Source of the DNA: T1Sed10-7 sp041685505
Lineage (GTDB): Bacteria > Actinomycetota > Nitriliruptoria > Nitriliruptorales > Nitriliruptoraceae
Assembly (NCBI GenBank): GCA_041685505.1
Contig: JAWLFQ010000103.1
Span: forward strand, 1-6,503
Length of the DNA stretch: 6,503 nt
Reading direction: 5' to 3'
Of the stretch, positions 1 through 5,652 are shown in pieces. The notes below the pieces were generated by a model that saw nothing but the letters and a program-made list of their open reading frames with translations, was not told the origin of the DNA and did no database searches. The first letter of the stretch is position 1. Every line of letters starts with the position of its first letter. A program made the position numbers and the translations under genes.

Positions 1-900
1 CCACGCGCCGAACTGGAGGCCTACGCCCTCAGGCTGCGCGAGGCCACGGAGCGTGCGCTGTCGAGGGCGCCGGTGGGCAGCGACGTCGAGGTGGTGGCGC
101 TCGAGGGCGGACCGGTCCCCGGACTGATCGTCGCTGCCCGCCGGCTGGGCCCGGTACCCACGGGCGTCACCGCGCAGGCCGAGTGGCTGGCGGCAGCGCC
201 CCGGGTCGTCCTCCACCTCCACGGCGGCGCCTACATCATGCTCTCGCCCCACACCCACCGTGGGATGGGCGCCGCGATCGCACGGCGTGCGGATGCGGTC
301 GTGGTCCTCCCCGACTACCGCCTGGCTCCCGAGCACCCCTTCCCCGCAGCGCTGGACGACGCCGTGGCCACCGCGAGGTGGCTGACCGACACCGTCGAGG
401 TGGCAGCAGCACGGCTCGCGGTGACCGGGGACTCCGCCGGTGGGGGGCTGGGCGCGGCCCTGCTGGTGCGGCTGCGCGACACGGGTGCACCGCTGCCGGC
501 CTGCTACGTGGGCCTGTCACCGTGGCTCGACCTGACGGGGACGGGGGGCTCCATGGCGGAGCTGGACGGTGTCGACCCGTGGCTGTCGGCGGCGATGACG
601 CGGCCGGCGGCGCTGGCCTACGCCGGCGATGCTCCACTGGACCATCCGGAGGTGTCCCCGCTGTACGCCGACCTCACCGGCCTGCCCCCGATGCTGCTGC
701 AGGTGGGTGGGGACGAGATCCTGCGGGACGACACCGTGCGGTTCACCGCCCGCGCGCGTGCCGCGGGCGTCGACGCCTCCCACGGGATCTACCCGGGCCT
801 GTGGCACGTCTTCCAGGCCTTCCCGGGGCTCCCCGAGTCGCGCGACGCCCTGGCGGAGGTCGGAGGGTTCCTCCGCCGTCACACGCCCGCGGATCGGTGA
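1..900 (+). CDS. Alpha/beta hydrolase (hormone-sensitive-lipase-type carboxylesterase), 5' end outside window
   Basis: Probable soluble serine esterase/lipase that cleaves short acyl or carboxyl esters; the natural substrate cannot be told from sequence. Counting codons from base 1, the oxyanion-hole motif HGGAY is at about 74-78. The family-typical DYRLAPEHPFPAALDD follows at about 105-120, the nucleophile elbow GDSAGG (Ser about 145) next, then VGGDEIL with the likely catalytic Asp at about 238, and the likely catalytic His in LWHVF at about 269. The whole triad is therefore present. A GTG at 73 could serve as start, but the frame is open to the left edge and the 24 codons before it read as a normal amphipathic helix (ELEAYALRLREATERAL). 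This fits the N-terminal cap of the family, so I treat the gene as cut by the window edge. Its stop lies 4 bases before the next gene, which suggests co-transcription. Confidence 0.9.
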   Translation, partial: PRAELEAYALRLREATERALSRAPVGSDVEVVALEGGPVPGLIVAARRLGPVPTGVTAQAEWLAAAPRVVLHLHGGAYIMLSPHTHRGMGAAIARRADAVVVLPDYRLAPEHPFPAALDDAVATARWLTDTVEVAAARLAVTGDSAGGGLGAALLVRLRDTGAPLPACYVGLSPWLDLTGTGGSMAELDGVDPWLSAAMTRPAALAYAGDAPLDHPEVSPLYADLTGLPPMLLQVGGDEILRDDTVRFTARARAAGVDASHGIYPGLWHVFQAFPGLPESRDALAEVGGFLRRHTPADR

Positions 901-904
901 CGCG

Positions 905-2107
905 TTGACCGTGCAGCTGCGCCCGCTGGCCGACGAGGAGCTCGAGTCCTCCGTCCGCCTGTTCCGTGCCACCTTCGGTGGCAGCCCCTCCGAGGCCGAT
1001 CTCGCACATGCCCGGCAACGGGTCGAGGTGGCACGCACCCTGGTCAGCGTGGACGACCGCGGTGCGGTGGTGGCCACCGCCGGGGCCTACAGCTTCCGCA
1101 TGCAGCTGCCGGGCGGCAGCGACATCGGCTGTGCCGGCATCTGCATGGTGGCCGTGCGTGCCGACCAGCGGCGCCGTGGGCTGCTGACCGCGCTGATGGA
1201 TGCACACCTCGAGCGCGCCCGCGCCGCAGGGGAGGCGGTGGCGGCGCTGTGGGCCTCGGAGGCGCCGATCTACGGGCGGTTCGGCTTCGGACCGGCCGCT
1301 CCCACCGTGGCGATCACCGTGCCACGCGCCCGGGCGGACCTGCGGTCACAGGGGCCCCTCGAGGAGGTGCGGCTGATCGACCATCACGAGGCGGCAGAGG
1401 TCCTGCCGGCCCTGCATGCGGCAGCGACCCGGCAGCGTCCCGGTGCCATCCACCGACCCGAACGGTTCTGGCCCGCCACCGTCGGCCCGACACCGGGTGA
1501 GGCCCCGCCCCGCCGGATCGCGGTCCTGCCCGGCCGTGGCTACGCCATCCACCACCTCGATCCCGCGTGGTCCGCCGGCAGCCCCACGGGCACGGTGCGC
1601 GTCGAGGAGCTGATGGCCACCGATCCGCAGGCCACGGCAGCGCTGTGGCGGTTCGTGACCGACGTCGACCTGGCCACGCGCACGGTCGCGGGGCGCCGTC
1701 CGGTGGACGACCCACTGCTGGCGATGCTGGTCGACCAGGGTCGCGCCGAGGTGGGCATCGACTGGCCGCTGCAGCTGCGGCTGGTGGATCTCGCCACGGC
1801 GCTGGCAGCCCGTCGCTACGCCGCCGACGACCGCCTCGTCCTCGCGGTGGAGGACCGTCAGCTGCCCGACCAGGCCGGCACCTGGCAGCTGCGAGCAGCC
1901 GGTGGGACCGGCACCTGCGCACGCACCGACGCGGCCCCGGATCTGACCGTGGGGATCGATGTGCTCAGCACGCTGTACCTCGGTGGCGTCCGCACGACCC
2001 AGCTGCTGGCCGCCGGGCGGCTCACCGAGCACCGCGCAGGCGCCGCAGCGCGCCTGGACCGCATGCTCGCCACCGAGGTGGCGCCCTGGCACGGCTTCAT
2101 GTTCTGA
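905..2107 (+). CDS. Eis-family GNAT N-acetyltransferase (first paralogue)
   Basis: Predicted cytosolic acetyl-CoA-dependent acetyltransferase of 400 residues, close to the roughly 400 of mycobacterial Eis, which acetylates aminoglycosides and lysine side chains. The expected layout is an N-terminal GNAT fold, a second GNAT-like fold (about 150-290) and a C-terminal sterol-carrier-like domain. The acetyl-CoA loop is visible as VAVRADQRRRGLL (82-94). IYGRFGFGPA (122-131) carries Tyr123, equivalent to the catalytic Tyr126 of Eis. The chain ends in Phe, as in Eis, where the terminal carboxylate acts in catalysis. RQRPG (176-180) with Arg184 and Trp189 is also family-typical. The start is chosen at TTG 905 because it gives MTV at the N-terminus, like Eis, and sits just past the preceding stop. 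GTG 911 is the alternative. No strong ribosome binding site is seen, so translational coupling to the upstream gene is likely. The substrate is unknown. Confidence 0.87.
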   Translation: MTVQLRPLADEELESSVRLFRATFGGSPSEADLAHARQRVEVARTLVSVDDRGAVVATAGAYSFRMQLPGGSDIGCAGICMVAVRADQRRRGLLTALMDAHLERARAAGEAVAALWASEAPIYGRFGFGPAAPTVAITVPRARADLRSQGPLEEVRLIDHHEAAEVLPALHAAATRQRPGAIHRPERFWPATVGPTPGEAPPRRIAVLPGRGYAIHHLDPAWSAGSPTGTVRVEELMATDPQATAALWRFVTDVDLATRTVAGRRPVDDPLLAMLVDQGRAEVGIDWPLQLRLVDLATALAARRYAADDRLVLAVEDRQLPDQAGTWQLRAAGGTGTCARTDAAPDLTVGIDVLSTLYLGGVRTTQLLAAGRLTEHRAGAAARLDRMLATEVAPWHGFMF

Positions 2108-2180
2108 TACGCGCCGCCCGGCGCCTCCGGCCCGCCACCGGCCTGCTCCGCGTGGCGCCCTCCGCACCCCCGAGAGACCC

Positions 2181-3392
2181 ATGGACACCTTCACACCGAA
2201 GCGTGTGCCCGTCGAGGCGATGGCGGAGTACGCCCGCGCCGTCAACCGGCACTTCTACGCCGGGGAGGCCCCCAGCGACATCGATCCCTACCTCGAGGCG
2301 TTCTCGAGCGACTACCGCGCGTGGTGGGTGCGGCACCGCGATGCCGTCGTCGGCAACCTCGGTGTGCTGGAGACCGACATCAGCCTTCCCGGTGGCGCAC
2401 GCGTACCGGTCGCTGCCATCACCGCGGTGGGCGTGGCGCAGACCATGCGTCGCCGCGGCCTGTTGACCCGGCTGCTGCACGCCTCGCTGGACGAGGCGCG
2501 CGCGCAGGGTGAACCGCTGGCGGCGTTGTTCGCCTCGGAGTCCGCGATCTACGGCCGCTACGGCTTCGGGGTCGCCGCCGTGCACCGTTCCTACGACGCC
2601 GAGCGGCTGCGGGTGCGCTTCCGTACGGCGGCGGACGTCCGTCTGGTCGAGGGCACCACGCCCGAGGCCGCCCTGGCCGCCTGGCCCGCGATCCACGAGC
2701 GGTTGGGGGACCAGCACGGCGGCTGCGTCGGCAACAACCCGGGCATGTGGCAGCTGAACCTGGCCGTCGACCCGCCCGAGTGGCGCGACGGCGCCACGGC
2801 CCGACAGCTGGTCGAGGTCCCCGGTCGCGGGTACGCGAGCTACCGCATCAAGGGGGACGAGAGCGCGCAGCTGCCCGCGGGACGGGTCCGGGTCGCGGGG
2901 GTGTTCGCCACCGACGCCGAGGCCTACGCCGCGCTGTGGCAGCACCTGCTGGACATCGACCTCACCAGCCGGATCACCGTCGCGATCCGGCCCGTCGACG
3001 ACGTCCTCCCGCAGCTGGTGACCGACCCCTTCGCCCTCCACGCCACCGACGGGCCGCCGCTCTACGTGCGCATCCTCGACCTGCCGAGCGTGCTGGCCAG
3101 ACGCACCTACGCCCGCCGCGGCAGTGCCGACATCGAGGTGGTGGACCCCGGGGGTCCGGTGGACGGGCGGTGGCACCTGGAGGTGGGCGACGAGGTGGTG
3201 TGCGAGCGCAGCGCGGCCGAGCCCGACGTCACGCTGCCGGTGGACGCGCTCGCCTCGGTGCTGTTCGGTGCCGTGGCGCCCGCCACGCTGGCCGACGCGG
3301 GCCGGCTCACCGCACACCGGCCCGGTGCCGTGCGCGCGCTCGGACGTCTCCTCGCCGTCGACCGTGCGCCGTGGAGCCCCGTCATGTTCTGA
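2181..3392 (+). CDS. Eis-family GNAT N-acetyltransferase (second, divergent paralogue)
   Basis: A 403-residue homologue of the gene before it, with the same three-part layout. The acetyl-CoA loop VGVAQTMRRRGLL is at 83-95. SAIYGRYGFG at 121-130 holds the catalytic-type Tyr124. The ASE box precedes it, as in the first copy, and the protein ends in Met-Phe with a free terminal carboxylate in the position used by Eis. The central block differs: where the first copy has RQRPG followed by Arg, this one has DQHGGCVGNNPGMW (177-190), so the substrate pocket has probably changed. The ATG at 2181 is preceded by only a weak GAGAG (2172-2176). It follows the first copy after a 73-base spacer and is probably in the same transcript. 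Activity on aminoglycosides, peptides or polyamines cannot be inferred; Eis homologues also occur in free-living actinobacteria. Confidence 0.87.
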   Translation: MDTFTPKRVPVEAMAEYARAVNRHFYAGEAPSDIDPYLEAFSSDYRAWWVRHRDAVVGNLGVLETDISLPGGARVPVAAITAVGVAQTMRRRGLLTRLLHASLDEARAQGEPLAALFASESAIYGRYGFGVAAVHRSYDAERLRVRFRTAADVRLVEGTTPEAALAAWPAIHERLGDQHGGCVGNNPGMWQLNLAVDPPEWRDGATARQLVEVPGRGYASYRIKGDESAQLPAGRVRVAGVFATDAEAYAALWQHLLDIDLTSRITVAIRPVDDVLPQLVTDPFALHATDGPPLYVRILDLPSVLARRTYARRGSADIEVVDPGGPVDGRWHLEVGDEVVCERSAAEPDVTLPVDALASVLFGAVAPATLADAGRLTAHRPGAVRALGRLLAVDRAPWSPVMF

Positions 3393-3458
3393 GCGGGTCG
3401 CAGGGCAGCGGTGGTCCTCCGGTGCCACCGGGTGCCCACGGGGACGGTGCCCGGCCAC

Positions 3459-3464
3459 TAGCTT
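3459..3464 (+). promoter_or_regulatory. Possible -10 element (TAGCTT) ahead of the dodecin gene
   Basis: TAGCTT fits the loose actinobacterial TANNNT -10 pattern and lies about 50 bases before the dodecin start, in the 118-base gap after the second acetyltransferase. No convincing -35 box is seen at 17-18 bases upstream. The gap suggests the dodecin has its own promoter, but this element is weak evidence on its own. Confidence 0.25.
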
Positions 3465-3498
3465 GCGAGTGGAACCGCCGCCGCACCCGACAGCGCCC

Positions 3499-3505
3499 AG
3501 GAGGG
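3499..3505 (+). promoter_or_regulatory. Ribosome binding site of the dodecin gene
   Basis: AGGAGGG lies five bases before GTG 3511. This is the strongest Shine-Dalgarno match in the window and decides the start of the short dodecin gene over longer in-frame extensions into the upstream gene. Confidence 0.8.
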
Positions 3506-3510
3506 CAACG

Positions 3511-3720
3511 GTGTCCAACGTCTACAAGAAGATCGAACTGGTCGGCTCCAGCCGCGAGGGGGTCGATGACGCCATCCGCCGGGCGATCCACAAGGCCGGC
3601 GAGAGCATGCGCAACCTCGACTGGTTCGAGGTCAAGGAGATCCGCGGCTGGATCCAGGACGGCGAGGTGCAGCACACCCAGGTCACGGTCCAGGTCGGTT
3701 TCCGGCTCGAGGACGAGTGA
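3511..3720 (+). CDS. Dodecin (small flavin-binding protein)
   Basis: A 69-residue protein matching the dodecin family along its full length. Dodecins form hollow dodecamers that bind flavins (riboflavin, FMN), and in bacteria also coenzyme A, and are thought to store or buffer free flavin in the cytosol. The sequence begins SNVYKKIELVGSSREGVDDAI, the beta-strand/helix start of the family. It then shows the hallmark LDWFEVKEIRG with Trp38, the residue that stacks on the flavin ring, and closes with VTVQVGFRLEDE, nearly the same as the mycobacterial C-terminus. Length and key residues are normal. The start GTG 3511 is fixed by an excellent ribosome binding site. The gene stands between the acetyltransferase pair and the cimA leader region, with spacers on both sides, and is probably monocistronic. 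Confidence 0.95.
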   Translation: MSNVYKKIELVGSSREGVDDAIRRAIHKAGESMRNLDWFEVKEIRGWIQDGEVQHTQVTVQVGFRLEDE

Positions 3721-3772
3721 GCGCGGGCGCGACGACGAGGTTGCACCCGGTCGCACCGCCCCGGCCGCCCGT

Positions 3773-3802
3773 TCGACATCGGGGCGAGCGGGCCGGTACG
3801 GT
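3773..3802 (+). promoter_or_regulatory. cimA: Candidate promoter for the cimA leader transcript
   Basis: TCGACA (3773-3778) matches five of six bases of TTGACA. After an 18-base spacer comes TACGGT (3797-3802), which fits TANNNT. The predicted transcript start is near 3809, just before the leader ribosome binding site, so the position makes sense. TTGCAC at 3741 is another possible -35, but it has no well-spaced partner. Confidence 0.4.
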
Positions 3803-3830
3803 TCCGGCGTCAACGGGAGCAGCACCCATC

Positions 3831-3914
3831 ATGGCATCCGCAGGGCACACGCAGGGCGAGGTCCTCGCCCCGTGCCGGCGTGCCATCAGCATCATCATCG
3901 GATCGCTCCCGTAG
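3831..3914 (+). CDS. Putative Ile-rich leader peptide of cimA
   Basis: A 27-codon ORF, ATG to TAG, lying 100 bases before cimA. GGGAG (3815-3819) precedes it by 11 bases, a usable but slightly long spacing. The peptide has no similarity to any family I know. Near its end it reads A-I-S-I-I-I-G-S-L-P: four Ile codons (ATC at 3885, 3891, 3894 and 3897) within five codons, followed closely by the stop. The downstream gene is the committed enzyme of the pyruvate route to isoleucine, so this is what a leader that senses charged Ile-tRNA should look like. The caution is that stop-free frames are common at this GC content, and ATC is the usual Ile codon here. The case therefore rests on the Ile cluster, the ribosome binding site, and the alternative RNA stems placed around the stop codon. 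Confidence 0.55.
   Translation: MASAGHTQGEVLAPCRRAISIIIGSLP
3844..3876 (+). promoter_or_regulatory. Hairpin inside the leader ORF (pause-type stem)
   Basis: GGGCGAG (3854-3860) and CTCGCCC (3864-3870) are perfect complements around a three-base loop. An outer stem, GGCAC (3844-3848) with GTGCC (3872-3876), lies beyond an unequal internal loop, giving 12 base pairs in all. It ends nine bases before the first Ile codon. In classic attenuators a hairpin in the leader coding region pauses polymerase until a ribosome arrives; that role is inferred here from position. Confidence 0.5.
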
Positions 3915-3938
3915 CCGGTGCGCCGGGCTGCGGGAGCG
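3904..3938 (+). promoter_or_regulatory. Candidate antiterminator pairing
   Basis: CGCTCCCG (3904-3911), just after the Ile codons and touching the leader stop, is perfectly complementary over eight bases to CGGGAGCG (3931-3938). The second arm lies across the top of the following hairpin, so the two structures cannot coexist. A ribosome stalled on the first Ile codons would leave 3904-3911 free to pair. A ribosome that reaches the stop would cover it. This is the order expected of an antiterminator. Confidence 0.5.
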
Positions 3939-3945
3939 GCCCGGC
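3922..3945 (+). terminator. Attenuator-type hairpin between leader and cimA
   Basis: GCCGGGCTGC (3922-3931) and GCGGCCCGGC (3936-3945) form a ten-pair stem with one G-U wobble, closed by a GGGA (GNRA-type) loop. It starts seven bases after the leader stop codon. It has no following T-run, so it is not a textbook intrinsic terminator. Many actinobacterial attenuators lack a good U-tract, and Rho or a translational mechanism is also possible. The structure itself is clear; its termination activity is inferred. Confidence 0.45.
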
Positions 3946-3962
3946 AGCTCGATGCGCCCGGC

Positions 3963-4006
3963 CCTCTCCACCCGGTCACCTCCGCTCGCTGGAGCTCGAG
4001 GAGAGG
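3963..4006 (+). promoter_or_regulatory. cimA: cimA ribosome binding site and complementary upstream segment
   Basis: The cimA start GTG 4015 is preceded by GAGGAGAGG (3998-4006), a strong Shine-Dalgarno region eight bases away. CCTCTCC (3963-3969) is perfectly complementary over seven bases to GGAGAGG (4000-4006). The 30 bases between can form a smaller internal stem (CTCC 3980-3983 with GGAG 3991-3994). Pairing would hide the ribosome binding site, offering a translational layer of control in addition to the upstream hairpin. The ribosome binding site is secure; the sequestering role is inferred. Confidence 0.5.
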
Positions 4007-4014
4007 AACGGATC

Positions 4015-5652
4015 GTGACGACCACCGGTGGCGACGCGCCACTGCCGAGCGCCCGTGCGGGGCTCGACCTCTACGACACCACCCTGCGCGACGGGACCCA
4101 GCGCGAAGGGGTGAGCCTGTCGGTGGACGACAAGCTCAAGGTCGCGCGCTACATGGACGGGCTGGGGGTCGCCTACATCGAGGGCGGCTGGCCCGGTGCC
4201 AACCCCAAGGACACCACCTTCTTCGCCCGTGCAGCCGAGGGGGAACTCGAGCTCGACCACGCCACGCTGGTCGCCTTCGGGATGACCCGCAGCGCCAAGC
4301 ACCGGGCCGAGGACGACCCGCTGCTGCAGGCCCTGGTCGACGCCCGTACCGACGCGATCTGCCTGGTGGGCAAGTCCTGGGGCTACCACGTCGACGAGGC
4401 GCTGGGTGTGGCCCGCGAGGAGAACCTCGCCATGGTCGCCGACTCGATCAGCTACCTGCGCGGGCTCGGCAAGCGGGTGTTCTTCGATGCGGAGCACTTC
4501 TTCGACGGCTACGCCCGTGACACCGCCTACGCCCGTGAGGTCGTGCTGACCGCTGCGGAGGCCGGTGCGGAGTGCGTGGTGCTGTGCGACACCAACGGCG
4601 GCGCGATGCCGTGGGACGTGACCGAGATCGTCCACGGCTTCGTGGGTGAGCTGTCCTGTGACGTCGGCCTGCACTTCCACGATGACGGTGGCTGTGCGGT
4701 GGCCAACTCCCTGCTCGGGATCGAGGCCGGTGCCGTCCACGTCCAGGGCACGGCCAACGGGCTCGGCGAGCGGTGCGGCAACGCGAACCTGTTCACCATC
4801 CTGGCGGATCTGCAGATGAAGCGGAAGGTGCCGCTGATCGCGCCGGACCAGCTCGAGCGGCTCACCGACGTCAGCCACACCGTCGCGGAGCTGTGCAACC
4901 AGACCACCCCCTCGGTCGCGCCCTACGTCGGCCACACCGCCTTCGCGCACAAGGCCGGGATCCACGCCTCGGCGCTGGCCAAGGCGCCCGACATGTACAA
5001 CCACATCGAGCCCGACCAGGTCGGCAACCGCCAGCGGCTGGTGGTCAGCGAGCTCGCCGGGCGCGCCAACATCAAGCTCAAGGCGCGGGAGTTCGGCCTG
5101 GAGATCGACGACACCCAGGCCAAGGCCGTGCTCGACGAGGTCAAGCAGCGCGAGTCGCAGGGGTGGACCTACGAGGCCGCCGACGCCTCCTTCGAGCTGC
5201 TGCTGCGCCGGGTGACCGGCCTGCTGCCCGACGCCGAGGAGCCCTTCCGCAGCCTGCACTACCGCGTCAACGTCTCCGGGGGTGACGGCGACGCCCTGCC
5301 CGGCGAGGGCCCGGCGGAGGCGATCCTGGCGGTCGACGTCAGCGGCAGCCGCAAGCTCGGCGCCGGTGAGGGCAACGGTCCCGTCGACGCCCTCGACGAC
5401 GCCTTCCGCAACGCGGTCAACGGCACCTGGTCGCAGCTCGACCAGGTCCAACTGTCCGACTACAAGGTGCGGATCCTGGAAGCCACGGCCGGCACCGACG
5501 CGGTGACCCGCGTGCTGGTGACCTCCACGGACGGCTCACAGGTGTGGGACACCGTCGGCGTCCACCCCAACGTGGTCGAGGCGTCCTGGCTGGCGCTGTC
5601 CGATGCCTACACCAACGCCATCCTCCGCGACAGCTGGGACAGGGAGCGCTGA
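4015..5652 (+). CDS. cimA: (R)-citramalate synthase
   Basis: A 545-residue enzyme that condenses pyruvate with acetyl-CoA to give (R)-citramalate, the first step of the threonine-independent route to 2-oxobutanoate and isoleucine. It acts in the cytosol. The N-terminal HMGL-like TIM barrel starts with LYDTTLRDGTQREGVSLS (19-36), with the catalytic/metal residues Arg25 and Asp26. YIEGGWPGANPKD is typical of the CimA branch and not of LeuA. HFHDDGG holds the metal-binding His220 and His222, and GLGERCGNAN is at 249-258. A linker leads to a LeuA-type allosteric domain (about 398-540) with GEGNGPVDALDDAF and TVGVHPNVVEASW, the module through which isoleucine or leucine usually inhibits this family. 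Length is normal. The GTG start is set by the strong ribosome binding site; a longer start at GTG 3880 would run through the leader and its hairpins. It overlaps the next gene by one base. The leader region suggests control by isoleucine supply. Homocitrate or 2-isopropylmalate synthase is the alternative, but less likely. Confidence 0.95.
   Translation: MTTTGGDAPLPSARAGLDLYDTTLRDGTQREGVSLSVDDKLKVARYMDGLGVAYIEGGWPGANPKDTTFFARAAEGELELDHATLVAFGMTRSAKHRAEDDPLLQALVDARTDAICLVGKSWGYHVDEALGVAREENLAMVADSISYLRGLGKRVFFDAEHFFDGYARDTAYAREVVLTAAEAGAECVVLCDTNGGAMPWDVTEIVHGFVGELSCDVGLHFHDDGGCAVANSLLGIEAGAVHVQGTANGLGERCGNANLFTILADLQMKRKVPLIAPDQLERLTDVSHTVAELCNQTTPSVAPYVGHTAFAHKAGIHASALAKAPDMYNHIEPDQVGNRQRLVVSELAGRANIKLKAREFGLEIDDTQAKAVLDEVKQRESQGWTYEAADASFELLLRRVTGLLPDAEEPFRSLHYRVNVSGGDGDALPGEGPAEAILAVDVSGSRKLGAGEGNGPVDALDDAFRNAVNGTWSQLDQVQLSDYKVRILEATAGTDAVTRVLVTSTDGSQVWDTVGVHPNVVEASWLALSDAYTNAILRDSWDRER

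Noticed and set aside
629..904. N-terminal extension of the first acetyltransferase back to ATG 629
   Set aside because: It would overlap the hydrolase by more than 270 bases in another frame, and the added residues do not resemble the Eis family, which starts close to MTV.
2111..2124. Small hairpin (GCGCC, loop GCCC, GGCGC) after the first acetyltransferase stop
   Set aside because: Only five base pairs and no T-run; such stems are frequent in this composition, and the two genes are likely co-transcribed.
3404..3426. Imperfect hairpin GGCAGCGG/CCGGTGCC after the second acetyltransferase
   Set aside because: It has an internal G-G mismatch, a short stem and no T-run. It could contribute to termination, but the evidence is too thin to annotate.
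2097..3518. Open frame of 473 codons on the minus strand, opposite the second acetyltransferase
   Set aside because: It is a mirror of a real gene with clear GNAT motifs. Its translation is rich in Arg, Gly and His, with no recognisable domain.
3880..4014. N-terminal extension of cimA to GTG 3880
   Set aside because: The extension reads as Ser/Arg-rich filler, has no ribosome binding site, and crosses the leader stop and hairpins. GTG 4015 has a strong ribosome binding site and gives a family-normal N-terminus.
3721..4014. tRNA or known riboswitch in the gap before cimA
   Set aside because: No cloverleaf with a T-loop GGTTCGA-type motif and acceptor stem was found, and no motif of a riboswitch class I can recognise. 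The leader-ORF model explains the structure better.
3976..5451. Long open frame of 491 codons on the minus strand, opposite cimA
   Set aside because: It lies antisense to an unmistakable citramalate synthase, has low-complexity Val/Gly/Asp-rich translation and no motif. Long antisense frames are expected at this GC content.
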